From Burkholderiales bacterium (GTDB lineage: Bacteria; Pseudomonadota; Gammaproteobacteria; Burkholderiales; Burkholderiaceae_D), in assembly GCA_016196925.1 (NCBI GenBank), contig JACPWS010000081.1, positions 1 through 35,696 of the forward strand: a stretch of DNA of 35,696 bases. The letters run 5' to 3'. The notes beneath the pieces were generated by a model. That model had not been told where the DNA came from, did no database searches, and worked only from the letters and a program-made list of their open reading frames with translations. This document shows, piece after piece, positions 32,438 to 35,696 of this stretch. The position numbers and the translations under genes were made by a program. The first letter of the stretch is position 1. Every line of letters starts with the position of its first letter.

Positions 32438-33691
32438 ATGCCTACGATGAAGCCAGCAGCATTTCAACCGATCACCCACGCGTTGATACGGCGGGCTTTG
32501 AAATGGGCCGTGCTGTGCACGCTGGTGTTCGGCGGCTTGCAAGCCTGGCTGGCGTATCAGAATGTGCAGCGCGATTTCCAGAGCGCCGTACGCGGCATTG
32601 CCACTACCCATGTGCCTTTATTGTCGCTGGCCATCTGGGATATAGAGCCGCGGGCGATCCAGGGCCAGATCGACTTGTTGCTGGAGAGTTCGCAAATCGC
32701 CTATGCCAGCGTGAAGGTCAATACCGGGCAACAATTTGCCGGCGGCAAAGCCGGGGTGTTGAATGGCGGCACCACGCTGCGCTTTCAGATTCCGCCGCCG
32801 AATAAGCAAGTCGGCGCTATCGGCACGCTGGAATTAGTGCTGGACCGCAGCGTGTTATACCGTCAGCTGATCCACAGCGTGCTGCTGGTGTTGCTGGAGT
32901 CGATAGTCCTGACGGCGCTGTTGCTGGGGACCGGGGTTCTCATCTTGCGTCGCAATCTGGCGCAGCCGATGCGGCAACTGGCGGAGTTCGTCACCAGCCT
33001 GAAGGCCGACAATCTGTCCCCCCGGTTGCAACTGGAGCGGCCGGCCGGCCATAGCTATGATGAAATCGACATGGTCGCGGAAGGCTTTCAGACCTTGCAG
33101 GCCAGTATACAGCGCCACATTTCCACGCTCGACGCGCAAGTGCAAGAGCGCACGCAGCAGCTGGAAACGGCGCTGGCGTCGCTGAAAACCTTGTCCGGCA
33201 GCGATCAGCTGACCGGCTGTTACAACCGCAGCCTGTTCAGCGAACGCTTCCCCAGTGAAATGAACCGCGCCCAGCGTTACGCCCATCCTTTGTCTGTCAT
33301 CTTTTGCGATGTCGATCATTTCAAGGTCGTCAACGACACGCACGGCCACCTGACCGGCGACCGGGTGCTGGCGATGGTCGGCCACTGTCTGCGCCAGGAA
33401 TTGCGCGCCGAAGTCGACTGGGTGGTGCGTTATGGAGGCGAAGAATTTTTAGTGGTGCTGCCGGAAACCGCCCTGCCGGCCGCGCTGGAAGCGGCCGAGC
33501 GTTTGCGCCTGGGCGTGCGGCGTGGCGTGCGCCTGCAGCTGGACGATAGGACGCAATTGCAGATAAGCGCCAGTTTCGGCGTGGCCGAAAGGGAAGCGGC
33601 GGACGACATGGCGTCGCTGGTGCAGCGCGCCGATCAATGGCTGTATGCGGCTAAGCGCGGCGGCCGGAATCAGGTGCAGCCGCAGCGTTGA
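32438..33691 (+). CDS. membrane diguanylate cyclase (periplasmic sensor-HAMP-GGDEF)
   Basis: The protein has 417 residues. TM1 is at about 23-42, a periplasmic sensor at 43-145, TM2 at about 148-170, HAMP at 171-230, a coiled coil, then a GGDEF domain beginning SGSDQLTGCYNR. The active-site motif is GGEEF in RYGGEEFLVVLPE and the substrate stretch DVDHFKVVNDTHGHLTGD is intact, so it should make c-di-GMP from GTP. The I-site RxxD position reads AEVD, so product inhibition through that site is probably lost. It is coupled to the preceding solute-binding protein, which may be its ligand receptor. Confident. Confidence 0.93.
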   Translation: MPTMKPAAFQPITHALIRRALKWAVLCTLVFGGLQAWLAYQNVQRDFQSAVRGIATTHVPLLSLAIWDIEPRAIQGQIDLLLESSQIAYASVKVNTGQQFAGGKAGVLNGGTTLRFQIPPPNKQVGAIGTLELVLDRSVLYRQLIHSVLLVLLESIVLTALLLGTGVLILRRNLAQPMRQLAEFVTSLKADNLSPRLQLERPAGHSYDEIDMVAEGFQTLQASIQRHISTLDAQVQERTQQLETALASLKTLSGSDQLTGCYNRSLFSERFPSEMNRAQRYAHPLSVIFCDVDHFKVVNDTHGHLTGDRVLAMVGHCLRQELRAEVDWVVRYGGEEFLVVLPETALPAALEAAERLRLGVRRGVRLQLDDRTQLQISASFGVAEREAADDMASLVQRADQWLYAAKRGGRNQVQPQR

Positions 33692-33705
33692 ACGGCGAGC
33701 CGCGC

Positions 33706-34605
33706 TTATTGCTTCAGCGGCACGCGCCCGGTCGGCACCACGCTGGCGGCCTTGACGCAATGGCCGTGCTGATCGTCGAAAAACATATGCGGCTTGAATG
33801 CCGCCAGCACCGCCGATTTATTGACGCCGCCCATGAAAAAGGTTTCGTCGATGGCGATATTCCAGGCGCGCAGCGTGCGTATCACCCGTTCGTGCGCCGG
33901 CGAAGAGCGCGCCGTGACCAGCGCCGTGCGCAAGGGAAAGGCCCGGCCGTCGGGCGCCTTGAAATTGTTTTGCAGATACGACAGCGCCACCAGCAAGCGC
34001 GCGAACGGCCCTTCTGGCAGGGGCTTTTTCGCGTTCTCTCTTTCGTGCTGCTCGAATGCTTCCACCCCTTGCTCTTGATAGATGCGTTCCGATTCGTCCG
34101 AAAAAATCACCGCGTCGCCGTCGAAGGCTATCCTGATCTGTTCCAGGTCGGCGGCGTTTTCCGGCATCTGATACAGCAGGGCCGACGCCACGCCGGAATT
34201 GATCGCCGCCTGCACGTCGTCTTCGTGCAAAGATAAAAACAGGCTGACGTTAAACGCTTGCAGGTAAGGCGCCAGCGGGGCCCCGCCGGACAAGGCGGCG
34301 CGCGTGATGTCGAGGCCGTAATGCTCTATCGAATTAAAGATGCGCAGCGAAGTCTCGGAAGAATTGCGCGACATGATCACGACTTCCACCATCCTGTGGC
34401 CGGGCGTCAGGGCATTCAACTTCAACAAAGCCTTCACCAGCGCAAAGCCGGCCCCCGGCTTGAGCATCGCGTTTTCATTTGCCAGCTGATGTTGGCGATA
34501 GGCGTCCAGCCCCTGCTGCTGGAAAATGGCTTCTTCCACTTCCAGGTCGAACAAGGCGCGCGAAGAGATCGCTACCACCAACAGATTATCGAGAGAAAAG
34601 GCCAT
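33706..34605 (-). CDS. cytosolic 5'-nucleotidase (NT5C1-like family)
   Basis: The protein has 299 residues, matching the bacterial 5'-nucleotidase family related to eukaryotic NT5C1. Recognisable parts are VVAISSRALFDLEVEEAIFQQQG near the start, VVIMSRNSSETSLRIFNSIEHYGLDI, IAFDGDAVIFSDESERIYQEQG (catalytic Asp motif) and the closing ETFFMGGVNKSAVLAAFKPHMFFDDQ. It removes phosphate from nucleoside monophosphates in the cytoplasm. The ATG at 34603-34605 fits. It lies 59 bp downstream of alkB on the same strand and is convergent with the cyclase gene. Confidence 0.92.
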   Translation of the reverse strand: MAFSLDNLLVVAISSRALFDLEVEEAIFQQQGLDAYRQHQLANENAMLKPGAGFALVKALLKLNALTPGHRMVEVVIMSRNSSETSLRIFNSIEHYGLDITRAALSGGAPLAPYLQAFNVSLFLSLHEDDVQAAINSGVASALLYQMPENAADLEQIRIAFDGDAVIFSDESERIYQEQGVEAFEQHERENAKKPLPEGPFARLLVALSYLQNNFKAPDGRAFPLRTALVTARSSPAHERVIRTLRAWNIAIDETFFMGGVNKSAVLAAFKPHMFFDDQHGHCVKAASVVPTGRVPLKQ

Positions 34606-34664
34606 GGCAATTCAGGTAAATAGGATAGAGGCGCCAGACTGGCACAAAATGCCGGCGCAGACAA

Positions 34665-35318
34665 TCAGCCCGCCTTGCGGAAGGTCAGGTTGATACGTTG
34701 TGGGCCGAGCAGCGGGTGTGCATCGCTTTTGATGACGGCGATGCCGTGGTAATACAATCTGGCCGGTCCGCCCCATACCACCACATCGCCATGCGTCAGC
34801 AGTATGCGCCGCACCCTGTCCTGGCGCCGCGGGCCACCGAACAGGAAGCTGGCCGGAATCCCGAGCGACACCGAGACGATGGGTGCGGCGTAATCGCACT
34901 CATCCTTATCCTGATGCAGCGATAACTTCGTGCCCGGCAGATAGCGGTTGATCAGGCAACTGTCCGGGATGAAATCGGCATAGCCGGCGGCGGCAGCGGC
35001 TTGCTGCGCCAGCGTCAGAAACAGCGCCGGCAGCGCCGGCCAGCGCAGCCCAGTTTCCGGATCGTACCCGTCATAGCGATAACCGCGCCGGTCGGATACC
35101 CAGCCAAGATCGCCGCAACAAGTCATCGCAACCGACATTTGGTAGCCGCCCGGCGTCGTCATCTGCCGGAATGGCGCCGCCGCCGCGATGCGCTCAAGCG
35201 TAGCCAGTATTTCCTCTGACTTGGGTTTTATAAAATTGCGCAACACGACTGCACCCGGACACAGGTCTTCTGTCCAGACTGTGTCGCTTGCATGATCGTC
35301 GAATAAAGAGAAATTCAT
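34665..35318 (-). CDS. alkB: AlkB-type alpha-ketoglutarate-dependent dealkylase
   Basis: The protein has 217 residues. AlkB removes 1-methyladenine and 3-methylcytosine lesions from DNA and RNA by iron/2-oxoglutarate oxidation. The iron ligands are His135 and Asp137 (LHQDKDE) and His191 (YYHGIA); the 2-oxoglutarate arginines fit Arg208 and Arg214 in RINLTFR. NRYLPGTKLSLHQD matches the E. coli enzyme region. The ATG at 35316-35318 is upstream-most. The promoter region is shared with, and divergent from, the rRNA operon promoters. No ada gene is visible. Confidence 0.93.
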   Translation of the reverse strand: MNFSLFDDHASDTVWTEDLCPGAVVLRNFIKPKSEEILATLERIAAAAPFRQMTTPGGYQMSVAMTCCGDLGWVSDRRGYRYDGYDPETGLRWPALPALFLTLAQQAAAAAGYADFIPDSCLINRYLPGTKLSLHQDKDECDYAAPIVSVSLGIPASFLFGGPRRQDRVRRILLTHGDVVVWGGPARLYYHGIAVIKSDAHPLLGPQRINLTFRKAG

Positions 35319-35407
35319 AGGCGCATGTTGTTACGGATAAGCAGACTTTGCTGCGGACTTAAGCTCGAGAGTATATCTTCGCCCGCATTTTGTTTTTTTT
35401 CGGGCGC

Positions 35408-35436
35408 TTGCATTCTCCCTGGGGGTTTGCTATAGT
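35408..35436 (+). promoter_or_regulatory. rRNA operon promoter P1 (candidate)
   Basis: TTGCAT (35408-35413), a 17-base spacer and TATAGT (35431-35436) are followed by a GC-rich discriminator TCGCCTCCC, the composition expected of a stringently controlled rRNA promoter. A CCCGCT/AGCGGG hairpin follows at 35443-35458. Confidence 0.7.
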
Positions 35437-35532
35437 TCGCCTCCCGCTGAAGAGCGGGCGAGAAGAAGTAAAGAAGTCGGCGCGTTTTGTTTTGATTCAG
35501 GAAGTAGCGAGTTGAAACGGTAAAAAACGCAG

Positions 35533-35561
35533 TTGACAAGAATTAGAAAGTGCTGCATAAT
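35533..35561 (+). promoter_or_regulatory. rRNA operon promoter P2 (candidate)
   Basis: Consensus TTGACA (35533-35538), a 17-base spacer and CATAAT (35556-35561), with an A/T-rich stretch upstream (GGTAAAAAACGCAG), form a strong promoter facing the rRNA leader. Confidence 0.75.
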
Positions 35562-35660
35562 CTCGTTTCTCTGCTGCTGACGAACACAACGCTTCGTAGC
35601 GAAATGCAGGGATGGTAAAGTGGTCGGTGAGAATCGATAGCGGCGCTAAAAAAGAATACG

Positions 35661-35696
35661 GTTCTTTAACAATTAACAGTCAATAAATGTGGGCAC
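35661..35696 (+). promoter_or_regulatory. rRNA leader antitermination boxA and boxC-like end
   Basis: GTTCTTTAACAATTAACAG (35661-35679) matches the rRNA boxA antitermination sequence, and the window closes with ATGTGGGCAC, the boxC-like element that precedes processed 16S rRNA. The 16S gene should begin beyond the window's right edge. Confidence 0.85.

Noticed and set aside
1-35696. Search for CRISPR arrays, tRNA genes, attachment sites, complete insertion sequences and prophage genes.
   Set aside because: No regularly spaced repeats, cloverleaf-like sequences with CCA-type ends, transposases or phage proteins were recognised.

Overview
The window reads as a chromosomal segment of a betaproteobacterium, most likely Burkholderiales and probably Oxalobacteraceae. 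This rests on protein families typical of that order (DUF2917 beside a LysE exporter, malic enzyme with a phosphotransacetylase tail), a GC-rich coding style, and an rRNA-operon leader of the Burkholderiales type at the right end. The genus call is inference. No tRNA, complete insertion sequence, prophage or CRISPR array was seen.

Left end (1-3270): an AT-richer alpha/beta-hydrolase-like gene enters from outside the window. It is followed 7 bp later by a peptidase-C39 ABC exporter gene that is broken twice: by a 55-bp insertion made of two palindromes, and by loss of the segment that should carry the H-loop. Next come a divergent-type cysteinyl-tRNA synthetase on the minus strand and a membrane protein with a degenerate GGDEF domain that keeps its c-di-GMP I-site.

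6-10.5 kb: a MocR-type regulator diverges from DUF2917 and a LysE-family exporter, followed by a RidA-family protein and a PLP aminotransferase. Together they suggest an amino-acid overflow and detoxification neighbourhood. 10.7-15.9 kb: a glycine-zipper envelope protein, a periplasmic solute-binding protein paired with a membrane histidine kinase, the 16S pseudouridine synthase RsuA and an orphan ParA ATPase. 16-19 kb: a small acyltransferase, then an Rrf2 regulator and an NmrA-like NAD(P)-binding protein that share a near-identical 9-7-9 operator, then a membrane acyltransferase.

19.2-26.3 kb: a FliL-like single-pass protein without flagellar neighbours, a 50-residue basic protein, the minus-strand genes cinA/pncC, pgpA and thiL (the last two overlapping by 4 bp), a translationally coupled HD-GYP protein and PAS histidine kinase, and a macrodomain hydrolase. 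26.7-35.7 kb: maeB with a clear terminator, a YccF protein, a MipA/OmpV outer-membrane protein, a solute-binding protein coupled to a diguanylate cyclase, a cytosolic 5'-nucleotidase, alkB, and finally tandem rRNA promoters and the boxA leader of an rRNA operon whose 16S gene would begin just outside the window.

The recurrent theme is signalling: two solute-binding proteins without permeases each sit next to a membrane signal transducer, and there are three c-di-GMP-type proteins and two histidine kinases without an adjacent response regulator. The most interesting non-coding signals are the twin Rrf2 operators and a repeated promoter-like element (31 of 40 bases identical, no gaps) found upstream of both the MipA gene and the solute-binding protein/cyclase pair.
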